A DNA stretch of 64,000 nt. Source: Mucilaginibacter ginsenosidivorans (lineage in GTDB: Bacteria; Bacteroidota; Bacteroidia; Sphingobacteriales; Sphingobacteriaceae). Below are positions 17,091 to 25,873 of the stretch, one piece after another (the stretch's first letter is position 1; each line of letters opens with the position of its first letter). A program made the translations under genes and the position numbers. Location: assembly GCF_007971025.1 (NCBI RefSeq), contig NZ_CP042436.1, forward strand, positions 4,278,001 to 4,342,000, in the 5' to 3' direction. The notes beneath the pieces were generated by a model. That model was not told the origin of the DNA, made no database searches, and saw nothing but the letters and a program-made list of their open reading frames with translations.

Positions 17091-17582
17091 TTACTTAAAT
17101 CCCGGCCTTCTTTTTACAGGTGAGATAGATTTGACTATGGTTTGGCCGCTAATGGGGTTTTTCTGAGGTTTCATTCGTGCTATTGAATTCCGGTAGGCAG
17201 CATCCAGCAATTGTATCATATATTCCGCCGGGAAACCATCCTTCTCCCTTACCTGTAAATAGCGGTATTGATTGCCATTGCCGATCAAAACCTTTTGCGG
17301 ATCGGGAAAGTCCACGCCCCGGTTGAATCCAAAATTCACATGATCACTTGCAACCGCAATGCTGCAAAACACATCGCCAGCCTTATCCGTAGGCGACCAG
17401 CCGAAAGCCACGGCGTTGTAGTTATCATAGATGAGCTCGTTAGTTTGGGGGTACAGATCCCACACAAATTCGCGCAGCCATAACGCCGCTGCCTTTACCT
17501 TATCAGGATAAGGCAGCAGAAACTTCACCAGGTCGTTCACTTCTTCTTTTGGCACCGGCTTTTCAGGATAAGATCGGCACAA
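17091..17582 (-). CDS. DUF1801 domain protein (YdhG-like)
   Basis: 163 residues with the DUF1801 layout: an N-terminal helical part (VNDLVKFLLPYPDKVKAAALWLREFV), the NELIYDNYNAVAFGWSP strand region and a C-terminal FNRGVDFPDPQKVLIGNG. Members are small proteins of unknown function, some annotated as iron chaperones on weak grounds. No ATG is available before the domain; the start is TTG (MCRSYPEKP). It is divergent from the DUF488 gene across only 43 nt. Confidence 0.75.
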   Translation of the reverse strand: MCRSYPEKPVPKEEVNDLVKFLLPYPDKVKAAALWLREFVWDLYPQTNELIYDNYNAVAFGWSPTDKAGDVFCSIAVASDHVNFGFNRGVDFPDPQKVLIGNGNQYRYLQVREKDGFPAEYMIQLLDAAYRNSIARMKPQKNPISGQTIVKSISPVKRRPGFK

Positions 17583-17625
17583 TTAAGATCGTTTGTTGTA
17601 AATTTAACAAATTGATCTGCTCAAT

Positions 17626-17979
17626 ATGGCAAATGTCAACATAAAAAGGATCTATGATCCGTACTCAAAAGCCGATGGTTACCGGATATTGATAGATCGC
17701 CTGTGGCCGCGCGGAATAAAAAAAGAAAATGCACATATCGATAAATGGCTGAAAGAGGTGGCGCCATCAACTGAATTAAGGAAACAATTTAACCATCAGC
17801 CCGAAAAATGGGGGCATTTTATTCCGGCTTATCTTTCAGAATTAAACAGCTCAAGCGCAGTTAAGGAACTGTTATCAGACATTAATAGTTACCATACGGT
17901 AACTTTACTATTTGCCGCCGGCGACACGGAGCATAACCACGCTTTGGTATTGCAACAATTTGTTAATCAGCATTTATAA
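17626..17979 (+). CDS. DUF488 family protein
   Basis: 117 residues with the family hallmarks VNIKRIYDPYS, GYRILIDRLWPRGIKKE, the conserved KEVAPSTELRKQF and the C-terminal LLFAAGDTEHNHALVL. DUF488 proteins are common, small and biochemically uncharacterised. Full length, ATG start. It is divergently transcribed from the DUF1801 gene, so they may share a regulatory region. Confidence 0.9.
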   Translation: MANVNIKRIYDPYSKADGYRILIDRLWPRGIKKENAHIDKWLKEVAPSTELRKQFNHQPEKWGHFIPAYLSELNSSSAVKELLSDINSYHTVTLLFAAGDTEHNHALVLQQFVNQHL

Positions 17980-18068
17980 TTTACCCCTTTGATATTCCTG
18001 CAGGTTATATTATTAAATATTCGGTGAACCTAACCGGCACAACCATCGTATAAAAGCGTTGGAAATTG

Positions 18069-20252
18069 ATGGCTGTATTGAAAACCTACCTACTTTTATT
18101 ATTACTGTGTATAGGCGCAGATGTTTTCGCCGTTGGCGGACCGGTTAAAGACACAGCTGCTGTTAATAAACTTAACAAACTGGCCGCTGCGCGGTTCTCC
18201 TCCGACCCGGATACTACGTTTTACTATGCTAGCCAGGCAATAAACATAGCCAGGAAAATAAACTATGAAACCGGCGTTGCCGATGGGCTGGTGCAGGCTG
18301 GGCATGTGGATTACGTGAGGGGTAAATCAGAGGCGGCTGTCAAATGTTTCGACGAAGCTATTGCCATCTACAAAAAGATCAGGGACAATTCGGGTTTGGC
18401 GGCGTGCTACCTGCAATATGGGCGCATGTACAATATCCTGGCCGATTATTCGCAGGCCCTTAAATATCTTAATATGGCGCTGGCCATTAATAAGCAGGCA
18501 AACGATGAGTACGCCTTAACTGATAGCTACAAGAATATCGGCATCATTTATTTTAGCCAGGGGAAATTGTCTGAGGCGCTGGACTATTATTACAAAGGGC
18601 TTTTTATAGCAGTAAAGAATCATTATCGAGAGTTTTCCGCCGATCTGTATAACGACATAGGCGTAATATTACAGAATATGGAAGTGTACCCCAATGCACT
18701 TGAATATTATAAAAAATCGCTTGCCATATACGAAGGGACCAATCATTTGCAGGTGCTGGGGATATTGAATGAGAATATCGGCGAGGTTTTAGTTGCCCAG
18801 CATAATTATGAAAAAGCTATCGTTTATCTGAATAAAGCAAATAATATCGCTAAGAAACAAAGCGACCAGGACGGACTTAGTTCCGTGTACACCGATCTCG
18901 GTTTGTGTTATGCGTACAAAAAAGAATATCCAAAAGCGTTAAGCTACCTCGATACCTCGTTGCGCATAGCCGAGAAATATAAAATAGTGTATAACCAGGC
19001 CTATGCCATCATTGGGTTTGCTACGGTATACAATATGCAAAAGGATTACCGGGCGGCCTATCCTTATTCAGTTAAAGGACAACAGATAGGCGCCAGGCTG
19101 GGCAACTTGTCCATTAGGGTAAACGCTGCTCTGGAACTTAATAAAACCCTGGCGGGTTTGGGTAGAATAAACGATGCATATAAGGCGCTGAACGAGTACC
19201 TTGATCTGAAAACTAAGCTAAAGGATAACGAAAGCATACAAAAACTTACTTCTTACAATTTCGAACTTAGCTTTGCAGTTAAACAGCGTTTGCTTGCCGA
19301 ACAACAGCACGAAAAAGATCTGCTGTACAAACAAAATTCGCGCGCACAGCGGCTTACGATTATGATCTTCCTGGTTGTGATCATGGCGATGGTGGTTATT
19401 ACAGGGATCTATTATAACGAAAAGCGTAAGCAGCAACGGGTAAGCGCGGTACTTGCACACAAGAACTCCGAAATATTACAACAAAAAGCCGACATGGATA
19501 CCCAGGCGGCCAAGCTAAACGACCTGAATACCTTAAAGGACAGGTTGATAGCGATACTGGCGCATGATCTTCGGGCCCCGCTGAGCACATTGCGGGGACT
19601 ATTCGGCCTGCTGCAGGATGATTCGATCTCGCACGAGGAAATGCTGAGCATGATACCCGATGTGTTAAAAAAACTGGATTACACCTCCGATTTTCTCGAC
19701 ACGCTGTTATTCTGGATCAATAGCCAGATGGAGAACTTTGACCGTGCCGCAAAATGCTTCCCCGTTAAAGAAATAGTAGCGCGCGAAACCGAGCATTATT
19801 ATGAACAGGCCCAGGGCAAGGGAATAACACTTATTGACAGCGTTCCGCAGGAACTGAATGCCTGTGCCGATCCGGATTCGGTAAGGATAGTGGTGCGTAA
19901 CCTGATCACCAATGCCATCAAATTCTCGCGTGATAAGGACGTGATCGAGGTCTCAGCAAAACGGGATGGCGAGAACATCCTGATCAGCATCAAAGATACC
20001 GGCGAGGGAATGACGGCCGAGCAATCTAAGAAACTTTTCAAGAGCAAAGTAAACAGTAAAACCGGCACGCACAATGAATCGGGCACGGGTATGGGGCTGT
20101 TATTTTGCAAGGATCTTATAGAAAAAAGCAACGGCACCATTTGGGTGACCAGTAAGCCGGGCAAGGGAAGTAATTTCTTTTTCACTTTGCCATCGGCAGA
20201 CAAGGTAAATATGGCTGCTTCAGAGAATCCGGTGCAGGCTGTTGCAAGTTGA
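18069..20252 (+). CDS. TPR-containing sensor histidine kinase
   Basis: 727 residues. A signal peptide or first helix (TYLLLLLLCIGADVFA) leads to a periplasmic array of tetratricopeptide repeats, about residues 40-385 (ANDEYALTDSYKNIGIIYFS, ANNIAKKQSDQDGLSSVYTD). One membrane helix follows (IMIFLVVIMAMVVITGIYY), then a coiled coil and a kinase core: the H-box AILAHDLRAPLST with His near residue 499, the N-box VRNLITNAIKFS, and the G-boxes DTGEGMTAEQ and GTGMGLLFCKDL. It autophosphorylates on His to signal ligand or protein binding at the TPRs. An in-frame TTG lies 3 nt before the chosen ATG. No response regulator is nearby. Confidence 0.93.
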   Translation: MAVLKTYLLLLLLCIGADVFAVGGPVKDTAAVNKLNKLAAARFSSDPDTTFYYASQAINIARKINYETGVADGLVQAGHVDYVRGKSEAAVKCFDEAIAIYKKIRDNSGLAACYLQYGRMYNILADYSQALKYLNMALAINKQANDEYALTDSYKNIGIIYFSQGKLSEALDYYYKGLFIAVKNHYREFSADLYNDIGVILQNMEVYPNALEYYKKSLAIYEGTNHLQVLGILNENIGEVLVAQHNYEKAIVYLNKANNIAKKQSDQDGLSSVYTDLGLCYAYKKEYPKALSYLDTSLRIAEKYKIVYNQAYAIIGFATVYNMQKDYRAAYPYSVKGQQIGARLGNLSIRVNAALELNKTLAGLGRINDAYKALNEYLDLKTKLKDNESIQKLTSYNFELSFAVKQRLLAEQQHEKDLLYKQNSRAQRLTIMIFLVVIMAMVVITGIYYNEKRKQQRVSAVLAHKNSEILQQKADMDTQAAKLNDLNTLKDRLIAILAHDLRAPLSTLRGLFGLLQDDSISHEEMLSMIPDVLKKLDYTSDFLDTLLFWINSQMENFDRAAKCFPVKEIVARETEHYYEQAQGKGITLIDSVPQELNACADPDSVRIVVRNLITNAIKFSRDKDVIEVSAKRDGENILISIKDTGEGMTAEQSKKLFKSKVNSKTGTHNESGTGMGLLFCKDLIEKSNGTIWVTSKPGKGSNFFFTLPSADKVNMAASENPVQAVAS

Positions 20253-20278
20253 TCAATAACTAAACACAAAGAAAAAAG

Positions 20279-20351
20279 AGCCGAAAACGGGATTCGAACC
20301 TGCGACCTATTCATTACGAATGAATTGCTCTACCAGCTGAGCTATTTCGGC
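20279..20351 (-). tRNA. tRNA-Thr (anticodon CGT)
   Basis: 73-nt cloverleaf on the minus strand. Acceptor GCCGAAA pairs with TTTCGGC, discriminator T, D arm with AGCTCAGCTGGTAGAGC, anticodon stem ATTCA/TGAAT around TTCGTAA giving CGT, and a T arm with GGTTCGAATCC. It decodes ACG. CCA is not encoded. It lies between the convergent ends of two sensor kinase genes. Confidence 0.95.
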
Positions 20352-20363
20352 TAATCGCGGCCC

Positions 20364-20394
20364 CAAAGATATATTAGTAAGGGCAAATAACAAA
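20364..20394 (-). promoter_or_regulatory. Promoter of tRNA-Thr, Bacteroidota type
   Basis: Reading on the minus strand, TTTG, a 19-nt spacer, then TATCTTTG, matching the TTTG-N19-TAnnTTTG consensus fully. The -7 box ends 12 nt before the mature tRNA 5' end, leaving a short leader. Confidence 0.7.
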
Positions 20395-20422
20395 TTTTGA
20401 TGGCCTTACTTTTTAGTTAGCT

Positions 20423-22504
20423 TTAGCCACGCGCCTTTAAAGGTATAGTGAACCAAAAAGTGCTGCCCCTGCCTTCTTCGCTGTCAACGCCTATCTGGCC
20501 ATCGTGTTTTTTGATGATCTCGGCGCTGATATACAAACCAAGACCCAGGCCCGAGAACTGCATCCCTGCGCTATCAACGCGGAAATAACGATCAAATAAA
20601 TGCGGAACCTTGTCAGATGGTATACCGGGGCCCTGGTCGGTAACAGAAACTTTAGCCATCCCGTCCTTTTTTTCAACGCTTATCTTTATCTCTTTTGAAG
20701 AAGGCGCATATTTGATGGCATTATTTAGGAAATTGACCAATACCTGTTCTACCCTTTTTGCATCGGCAAATGCGTGCAGGCCGGTTTCGCCGGTAACCGT
20801 AACCTCGTACACATTTTCGATACGGATGTACTGGCAGGTATCGTTTACCAGTTCCATCAAATTGAACCGTGTTTTATGCAGGTGTATCTGCCCCTGGTTA
20901 AGCCTGCTTACATTTAACAGATCCTCCACCAGTACGTTCAGCCTGTCAAGACTTTTGTTGGCCTGGGTAATAAGTTTGGGTATGGTAAGCGTGGATGGCG
21001 TATCCTTCAGCCGGTCCAGCAGTTGCAGGGATGCCTTTAAACTCGTGATCGGTGTTTTTAATTCGTGGCTGGCAATAGAGATAAAATCATCTTTTTGCTG
21101 TTGCAGGTTTTTAAGCTCGTGAATATCAGTAGCGGTACCCACCCAAAGCTGCACCTCGCCACTCTCGTTCTTTACTGGCTGTAGCCTTGCCAGGTGCCAG
21201 CGGTACTCACCATCTTTGCGCCTTTTCCTGGTCTCAAATTCGCCGCTTTCGCCGCTTAGCAATATCTCTTTATACTTTTCAGCCGCAAAAGGCAAGTCGT
21301 CCGGGTGAATACCGGCACTCCAGCCCCACCCTTTACTGTCATCGTACGACATGCCTGTATACGTATACCAACGCTTATTAAAGAAATTTATCTCACCATC
21401 ATTATTACTTACCCACGCTATCTGGGGCATGGTTTCCATCATGATGCGGAAGCGGCCCTCGCTTTCGGTAAGGGCCCTGGTACGGGCCTCTACCCTGTCT
21501 TCCAGGTCATCGTTCAATGCCTTCAGGCTGAGCTGCGATTGATAAAGCTCGTCCACAGTAGCGGACAGTTCTTCGTTAGATGCCCCTAATTTTTCGTTCA
21601 ATTGGCGGATATCCTCTTGCGATTCATTAAGCTGCTCGTTGGCAGCATTCAACTCTTCATTGGTCGCCGCAAGATCCTCATTTGTGGCGTTGATCTCCTC
21701 GTTAGCAGCCGCAAGTTCTTCATTGGCGGCCGCAAGTTCCTCGTTGGTGGCATTGATCTCTTCATTAGCTGCAGCGAGCTCATCATTTGCCGAGGCCAGT
21801 TCTTCGTTCGTTGCCGTCAGTTCTTCGTTTAAAGCAGCTGTTTGCTGTTCCTGGTCCTTGAGTTCGTCAAACAGCCTGGCGCGCTCCTTTACCTCGTTAA
21901 TAACCCTGAAATAGGAAAATACAGAAATGGCCACAGCGACCAGCGCAGCTATGAAAAGAAAAAATGGAGTATCATAGGTATACCTGTTAAGCACACTTAA
22001 CCTGTTATTCAGCAGGTTCTTTTCTTCCAGTTCAGCATGATTCACGACATTTCTGAGTGAATCCATGGCCAGTTTCCCTGCAAGTAAGTCGCCGGGGTTT
22101 ACCGTTGCGCCACTTTTCTTTTTATCGATCAGCTTTTGAAGGATATTGAGCCGGTAAAGCAGTATCTCCTTTATCCTGGCACCCCAAACCTGCTGATGAG
22201 CATTGTCCTTCGTTAATTTTAAAAACTCATTGGCATATTGAATTGCCTTATTACGCGATCCGTTATATGGCTCCAGGAATTCGGTATAACCGGTAAGCAG
22301 GTAACCCCGCTGCCCTGTTTCCGCATCCTTCATTGTTGAAACCGTGGCCTCCAGTTTCTGAATAACCTCGTCGCTGTGATCTACAAGCGCCGAGCTTTTT
22401 AGTAAATTCTCGATGCTGCCATAGGAGGCAATGGCGGAAACAACCAATATTGATATGGAGATGCCGAATCCGATCTGGAGATTTCGGGTTAGCCTTGTTC
22501 TCAT
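20423..22504 (-). CDS. CHASE3-PAS sensor histidine kinase with long heptad coiled coil
   Basis: 693 residues. Two membrane helices (about 10-28 and 180-200) flank a CHASE3 sensor (ATVSTMKDAETGQRGYLLTG). Then comes a striking coiled coil of about 14 heptads, residues 226-325, built on variants of EELAAAN / EEINATN / NEELNA. A PAS domain follows (ETMPQIAWVSNNDGEINFFN), then HisKA (ISIASHELKTPITSL) and HATPase_c (LVNFLNNAIKYAP, DQGPGIPSDK, GLGLGLYIS). It is a membrane sensor kinase with an orphan output. The same heptad theme is present in shorter form in the PAS kinase encoded at 34448. Confidence 0.95.
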   Translation of the reverse strand: MRTRLTRNLQIGFGISISILVVSAIASYGSIENLLKSSALVDHSDEVIQKLEATVSTMKDAETGQRGYLLTGYTEFLEPYNGSRNKAIQYANEFLKLTKDNAHQQVWGARIKEILLYRLNILQKLIDKKKSGATVNPGDLLAGKLAMDSLRNVVNHAELEEKNLLNNRLSVLNRYTYDTPFFLFIAALVAVAISVFSYFRVINEVKERARLFDELKDQEQQTAALNEELTATNEELASANDELAAANEEINATNEELAAANEELAAANEEINATNEDLAATNEELNAANEQLNESQEDIRQLNEKLGASNEELSATVDELYQSQLSLKALNDDLEDRVEARTRALTESEGRFRIMMETMPQIAWVSNNDGEINFFNKRWYTYTGMSYDDSKGWGWSAGIHPDDLPFAAEKYKEILLSGESGEFETRKRRKDGEYRWHLARLQPVKNESGEVQLWVGTATDIHELKNLQQQKDDFISIASHELKTPITSLKASLQLLDRLKDTPSTLTIPKLITQANKSLDRLNVLVEDLLNVSRLNQGQIHLHKTRFNLMELVNDTCQYIRIENVYEVTVTGETGLHAFADAKRVEQVLVNFLNNAIKYAPSSKEIKISVEKKDGMAKVSVTDQGPGIPSDKVPHLFDRYFRVDSAGMQFSGLGLGLYISAEIIKKHDGQIGVDSEEGRGSTFWFTIPLKARG
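21530..21830 (-). repeat. Coding repeat: about 14 heptads of a coiled coil
   Basis: DNA encoding successive seven-residue units such as EELASAN, DELAAAN, EEINATN, EELAAAN, EDLAATN. The protein repeats are near identical while codons vary, so this is not a simple satellite. It forms the signalling helix between the membrane and the PAS domain. Confidence 0.75.
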
Positions 22505-22617
22505 TCGTTAGTTTGGTAGAAATTATGCAAGTTGTAAAAGTAAATTAAACAAGGTTTATTACAAAATCTCACTTGTTTTAAAATCCCGCAATAAAATTCT
22601 ATTGACTAGATTTGGCT

Positions 22618-22938
22618 ATGCAAATAAGTGTTAATGACGCGTTAAACCAATTAGGCAATGACAAAGTCGAACTGTTCAAAAAGGTGCTGGAGCATGGTAC
22701 GATGTCGGTAGAGCTATACCGGCCATTAATTACCGACACTCAAAGTCCGCATACGCAGGATGAACTTTATGTGATTATAAAAGGCACCGGTGAATTTGTA
22801 AATGGAAACAAACGCACCGACTTTAACCCGGGTGATGTACTTTTTGTAGCTGCTGGAACAGAACACCGCTTTGAAAATTTCAGCAGTGATTTTTTGACCT
22901 GGGTAATATTTTACGGCCCTGATGGTGGGGAGAAATAA
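22618..22938 (+). CDS. Cupin domain protein
   Basis: 106 residues forming one cupin barrel. Motif 1 appears as SPHTQDELYVIIKGTGEF and motif 2 as FNPGDVLFVAAGTEHRFENF. The HxQDE and EHRF residues are the probable metal ligands. Small cupins bind a metal and a small molecule, but the ligand here is unknown. The ATG follows a TAGATTTG box by only 3 nt, so either that box is fortuitous or transcription starts inside the gene. Confidence 0.88.
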   Translation: MQISVNDALNQLGNDKVELFKKVLEHGTMSVELYRPLITDTQSPHTQDELYVIIKGTGEFVNGNKRTDFNPGDVLFVAAGTEHRFENFSSDFLTWVIFYGPDGGEK

Positions 22939-23019
22939 GAATATACCCTGGGTGGTGATAATTGTACAGTAATTTATTTTGACGGAAAATATTTAAATTA
23001 GACCTTAAAACTATTGACG

Positions 23020-23580
23020 ATGAAAGCGTTATACCTTAGCACAACCTTGGTAATGCTGTTTTTTGCAACGGCGTTGAAGGCGCAAAAAAAGGCTGAACTG
23101 GATAACAATACCCGCATAACGGTAGTGCGAACTGAAAAAGTAACCGGCAAAACTAAAGAAGTACATTACGTGATGACGAACAGCAGTAATGTTTCGATGG
23201 ATTTTTCACTCTACAAACAGCTTAACAACGGCAGCTGGGACATAACCCATCACATGGACCTAAAACCGGGCCAGGCTTACGAGGATGTAAGTGGGTTCAC
23301 CGGTGTTAACGGCAAGTACGTTTTATTTTCAGCGCCGCATAGCGATTGGGCGTCTTTCCCTTCCTTTACGGATATCGACAAGGCCCTTGCAGCTAACCCT
23401 GGCGGATTGGTAACAGCAGCACCATCGACTACAAATACCGCAACCACAACGACCAATACGACTAGCACGCCTTCCCAAACATCTGCCCCTAAACAATCGC
23501 CGGCAACTACTTCTTCACCTTCCCCTGCTAATTCGCCATCCAACAATAATGACGCCCCGCCGGTACCACCACCCATGTAG
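23020..23580 (+). CDS. Secreted hypothetical protein with Thr/Ser/Pro-rich tail
   Basis: 186 residues with a signal peptide (LSTTLVMLFFATALKAQ). A compact middle domain holds TRITVVRTEKVTGKTKEVHY and HHMDLKPGQAYEDVSG. The last 60 residues are low complexity, Thr, Ser, Pro and Asn rich, ending APPVPPPM, which resembles a linker or surface-exposed tail. No known family recognised. Start at the ATG before KALYLST; an in-frame TTG lies 6 nt upstream. Confidence 0.75.
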   Translation: MKALYLSTTLVMLFFATALKAQKKAELDNNTRITVVRTEKVTGKTKEVHYVMTNSSNVSMDFSLYKQLNNGSWDITHHMDLKPGQAYEDVSGFTGVNGKYVLFSAPHSDWASFPSFTDIDKALAANPGGLVTAAPSTTNTATTTTNTTSTPSQTSAPKQSPATTSSPSPANSPSNNNDAPPVPPPM

Positions 23581-23586
23581 ATCATT

Positions 23587-24171
23587 TTAAGTCAGGTTCC
23601 TGTCGCGGAACCAAACTTCGTCCGGTTTGCCGTCAAAATCTTCCATCAGGCTGATCAATTCGACAGGATCGGCGGAAGTTATCACGAGCCTGCGGTTGGC
23701 AGGTTTCAGAAATTGCTGTTCTACCATTACATCCATTTGCTTCAGCAGGAAATCGTAAAAGCCGTTGATATTTAAAACGCCGATAGGTTTGCTGTGCAGG
23801 CCTAATTGCAGCCAGGTAAGCGCCTCAAAAAATTCTTCCAATGTTCCAAAACCACCGGGGAGCATAATGATGCCATCGCAAAGATCGTTCATCAATTGTT
23901 TACGCTGATGCATGGTCTCGACCACGTGCAATTGGGTCAAACCAGTATGACCGACTTCCTTATCCATCAAAAATTGGGGTATCACGCCAATGACTTTAGC
24001 GCCGCGCCGCAGCATGTTATCGGCCAAAAGGCCCATCATACCCACTTTACCACCACCAAAAACAAGGGACATGTTGCGGTCGGCCATCACTTCGGTTAAA
24101 AGTTCGGCTGCCTGTTTCAATGCCGGATCGCCATTAAGATTGGCACCGCAGAAAATGCAGATGGATTTCAT
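23587..24171 (-). CDS. LOG-family nucleotide phosphoribohydrolase (TIGR00730)
   Basis: 194-residue Rossmann-fold protein with the family motifs VFGGGKVGMMGLLAD and LPGGFGTLEEFFEALTW (PGGxGTxxE). LOG proteins hydrolyse nucleoside 5'-monophosphates to base plus ribose 5-phosphate; in plants and pathogens they activate cytokinins, whereas in most bacteria the physiological substrate is unclear. It is convergent with the preceding secreted protein gene, only 6 nt away. Upstream lies a dispersed repeat containing an inverted repeat. Confidence 0.93.
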   Translation of the reverse strand: MKSICIFCGANLNGDPALKQAAELLTEVMADRNMSLVFGGGKVGMMGLLADNMLRRGAKVIGVIPQFLMDKEVGHTGLTQLHVVETMHQRKQLMNDLCDGIIMLPGGFGTLEEFFEALTWLQLGLHSKPIGVLNINGFYDFLLKQMDVMVEQQFLKPANRRLVITSADPVELISLMEDFDGKPDEVWFRDRNLT

Positions 24172-24174
24172 GCT

Positions 24175-24245
24175 TAGTGATTAGTTAATTGGTGACTTGT
24201 GATTAATTAACCGGTCACTGATCACCAGTTAACTAATCTCTATTC
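24175..24245. repeat. Dispersed repeat, GATTAGTTAA type, with inverted arms
   Basis: GATTAGTTAATTGGTGA at 24179-24195 and TCACCAGTTAACTAATC at 24222-24238 are inverted copies with one mismatch and could form a cruciform or hairpin. The core is shared with the copies flanking the carboxyltransferase gene. Confidence 0.65.
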
Positions 24246-24253
24246 ACTGCGCG

Positions 24254-25723
24254 TTAACGCGTATAATTTGGTGCTTCCTTTGTTATCGTGATATCGTGCG
24301 GGTGCGACTCGCGGATACCGGCCGATGTGATGCGTACAAAACGCGCCTGTTGCAAAGCTGCGATATCGCCGGCGCCGCAATAGCCCATACTTGCTCTCAA
24401 TCCGCCTACATACTGGTAAACCACTTCAGCAAGGGTACCCTTTAAGGGTACACGGCCTACGATGCCTTCGGGCACCAATTTTTTGATATCGTCCTCTACG
24501 TCCTGGAAATAGCGGTCTTTAGACCCCTGCTCCATCGCTTCGATGGAACCCATCCCGCGGTATGATTTAAAACGGCGGCCTTCATAAATGATGGTTTCGC
24601 CGGGTGATTCTTCGACACCTGCAAATAATGAGCCCGCCATTACCGAACTTGCGCCGGCCGCTATTGCCTTGGCAATATCACCTGTATGTTTGATGCCGCC
24701 GTCAGCAATTACCGGAACGCCCGTGCCCTGCAACGCTTTGGCGCATTCGTAAACCGCGTATAGCTGCGGCACCCCTACACCGGCGATGATACGCGTAGTA
24801 CAAATGGAGCCGGGCCCAATACCTACTTTAACGGCGTCTGCTCCTGCCTGTGCTAAAGCAACGGCACCATCGGCAGTGGCTATATTACCTGCAATAACCT
24901 GAAGATCAGGATATTTTGCTTTTACTTCCTTCAGCATATTAATAACGCCTTTGGAATGCCCATGCGCTGTATCGATGGCAATAACGTCGACTCCAGCTTT
25001 TACAAGCGCTTCAACACGTTTCATCGTGTCGGCTGTAACGCCAACTGCAGCCCCAACCCGCAGGCGGCCATGTTCGTCTTTACAGGCAATGGGGAAGTTT
25101 TTAAATTTCTGGATATCCTTGTAGGTTATCAACCCAACCAGTTTACCTCCGCCATTCACCACCGGAAGCTTTTCTATTTTGTGGTTTTGCAATATTTCCT
25201 CGGCCTGCATCAGCGTTGTGCCCTCGGGCGCGGTAACCAGGTTACCCTTAGTCATCACCTCGCTTACCGATTTACTGGCGTCCTTTTGAAAGCGAAGATC
25301 GCGGTTGGTAATGATTCCCATTAATTGCTGATCACCATTAACAATAGGTATCCCTCCTATGCGGAACTCCTTCATAATTTTAAAGGCGTCGGCCACAATG
25401 GCGTCCGCATTTAGGGTTACAGGGTCCTGTATCATGCCGCTTTCCGAACGTTTTACCTTTCGCACCTCATCTGCCTGCTGTTGTATGGTCATGTTTTTGT
25501 GAAGCATGCCGAGGCCGCCGGCTTGTGCAAGGGCTATAGCCAGCGAAGCTTCGGTAACGGTATCCATAGCTGCCGAAACAAGCGGGATATTCAGCCTGAT
25601 CTTTTTGGTTAAAAAAGAACGCGTGTCCACATCGCGGGGCAACACTTCAGAATAAGCCGGGAGTAATAAAACGTCGTCATAAGTTAAACCTTCGGCGACA
25701 AATTTGGAGGGATCTAATTGCAT
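24254..25723 (-). CDS. guaB: Inosine-5'-monophosphate dehydrogenase
   Basis: 489 residues; converts IMP to XMP with NAD+, the committed step of GMP synthesis. The TIM barrel starts with LTYDDVLLLPAYSEVLP. Two CBS domains are inserted at about residues 95-215 (EFRIGGIPIVNGDQQLMGII, HKIEKLPVVNGGGKLVGL). The catalytic Cys is in GIGPGSICTTRIIAGVG. The substrate loops IADGGIKHTGDIAKAIAAGA and YRGMGSIEAM are intact. Full length. It has a good Bacteroidota promoter whose -33 box lies in a dispersed repeat. Confidence 0.97.
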   Translation of the reverse strand: MQLDPSKFVAEGLTYDDVLLLPAYSEVLPRDVDTRSFLTKKIRLNIPLVSAAMDTVTEASLAIALAQAGGLGMLHKNMTIQQQADEVRKVKRSESGMIQDPVTLNADAIVADAFKIMKEFRIGGIPIVNGDQQLMGIITNRDLRFQKDASKSVSEVMTKGNLVTAPEGTTLMQAEEILQNHKIEKLPVVNGGGKLVGLITYKDIQKFKNFPIACKDEHGRLRVGAAVGVTADTMKRVEALVKAGVDVIAIDTAHGHSKGVINMLKEVKAKYPDLQVIAGNIATADGAVALAQAGADAVKVGIGPGSICTTRIIAGVGVPQLYAVYECAKALQGTGVPVIADGGIKHTGDIAKAIAAGASSVMAGSLFAGVEESPGETIIYEGRRFKSYRGMGSIEAMEQGSKDRYFQDVEDDIKKLVPEGIVGRVPLKGTLAEVVYQYVGGLRASMGYCGAGDIAALQQARFVRITSAGIRESHPHDITITKEAPNYTR

Positions 25724-25757
25724 GGCAAATAATTATTTGGATTTATTATTTGCCGGA

Positions 25758-25789
25758 CAAAGATAGCTTTTAATATGCAGATGTGCAAA
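25758..25789 (-). promoter_or_regulatory. Promoter of guaB, Bacteroidota type
   Basis: On the minus strand: TTTG, a 20-nt spacer, then TATCTTTG, an exact match to the consensus. The TTTG belongs to a copy of the ATTTGCACAT repeat, so the repeat supplies the -33 element. The -7 box ends 35 nt before the ATG. Confidence 0.65.
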
Positions 25790-25873
25790 TGAGTGGATGT
25801 ACAGATTTTAAGATTGCTTTTATTTGACTATCCAATCATCTGCACATCTGCGTATACGCACATTTGCACATCA
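25777..25873. repeat. Dispersed repeat pair, ATGTGCAAATG type, inverted
   Basis: A direct copy (GCAGATGTGCAAATG at 25777-25791) and inverted units (CATCTGCACATCTGCG and GCACATTTGCACATC at 25837-25873) flank about 45 nt. The inverted arm runs into the stop codon of the M16 gene. The same motif occurs at 7941-7981. Confidence 0.6.

Noticed and set aside
19799..20314. 171-codon minus-strand frame overlapping a sensor kinase and the tRNA-Thr
   Set aside because: Antisense to the HATPase domain and runs into the tRNA; no family features.
21602..21914. Plus-strand frames with repetitive Ser/Ala or Ile/Phe content
   Set aside because: They are antisense translations of the heptad repeat in the CHASE3 kinase, so the repetition is inherited.
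22607..22614. TAGATTTG as the cupin promoter -7 box
   Set aside because: It ends 3 nt before the ATG and lacks a -33 partner, which would put transcription inside the gene; treated as probably fortuitous.
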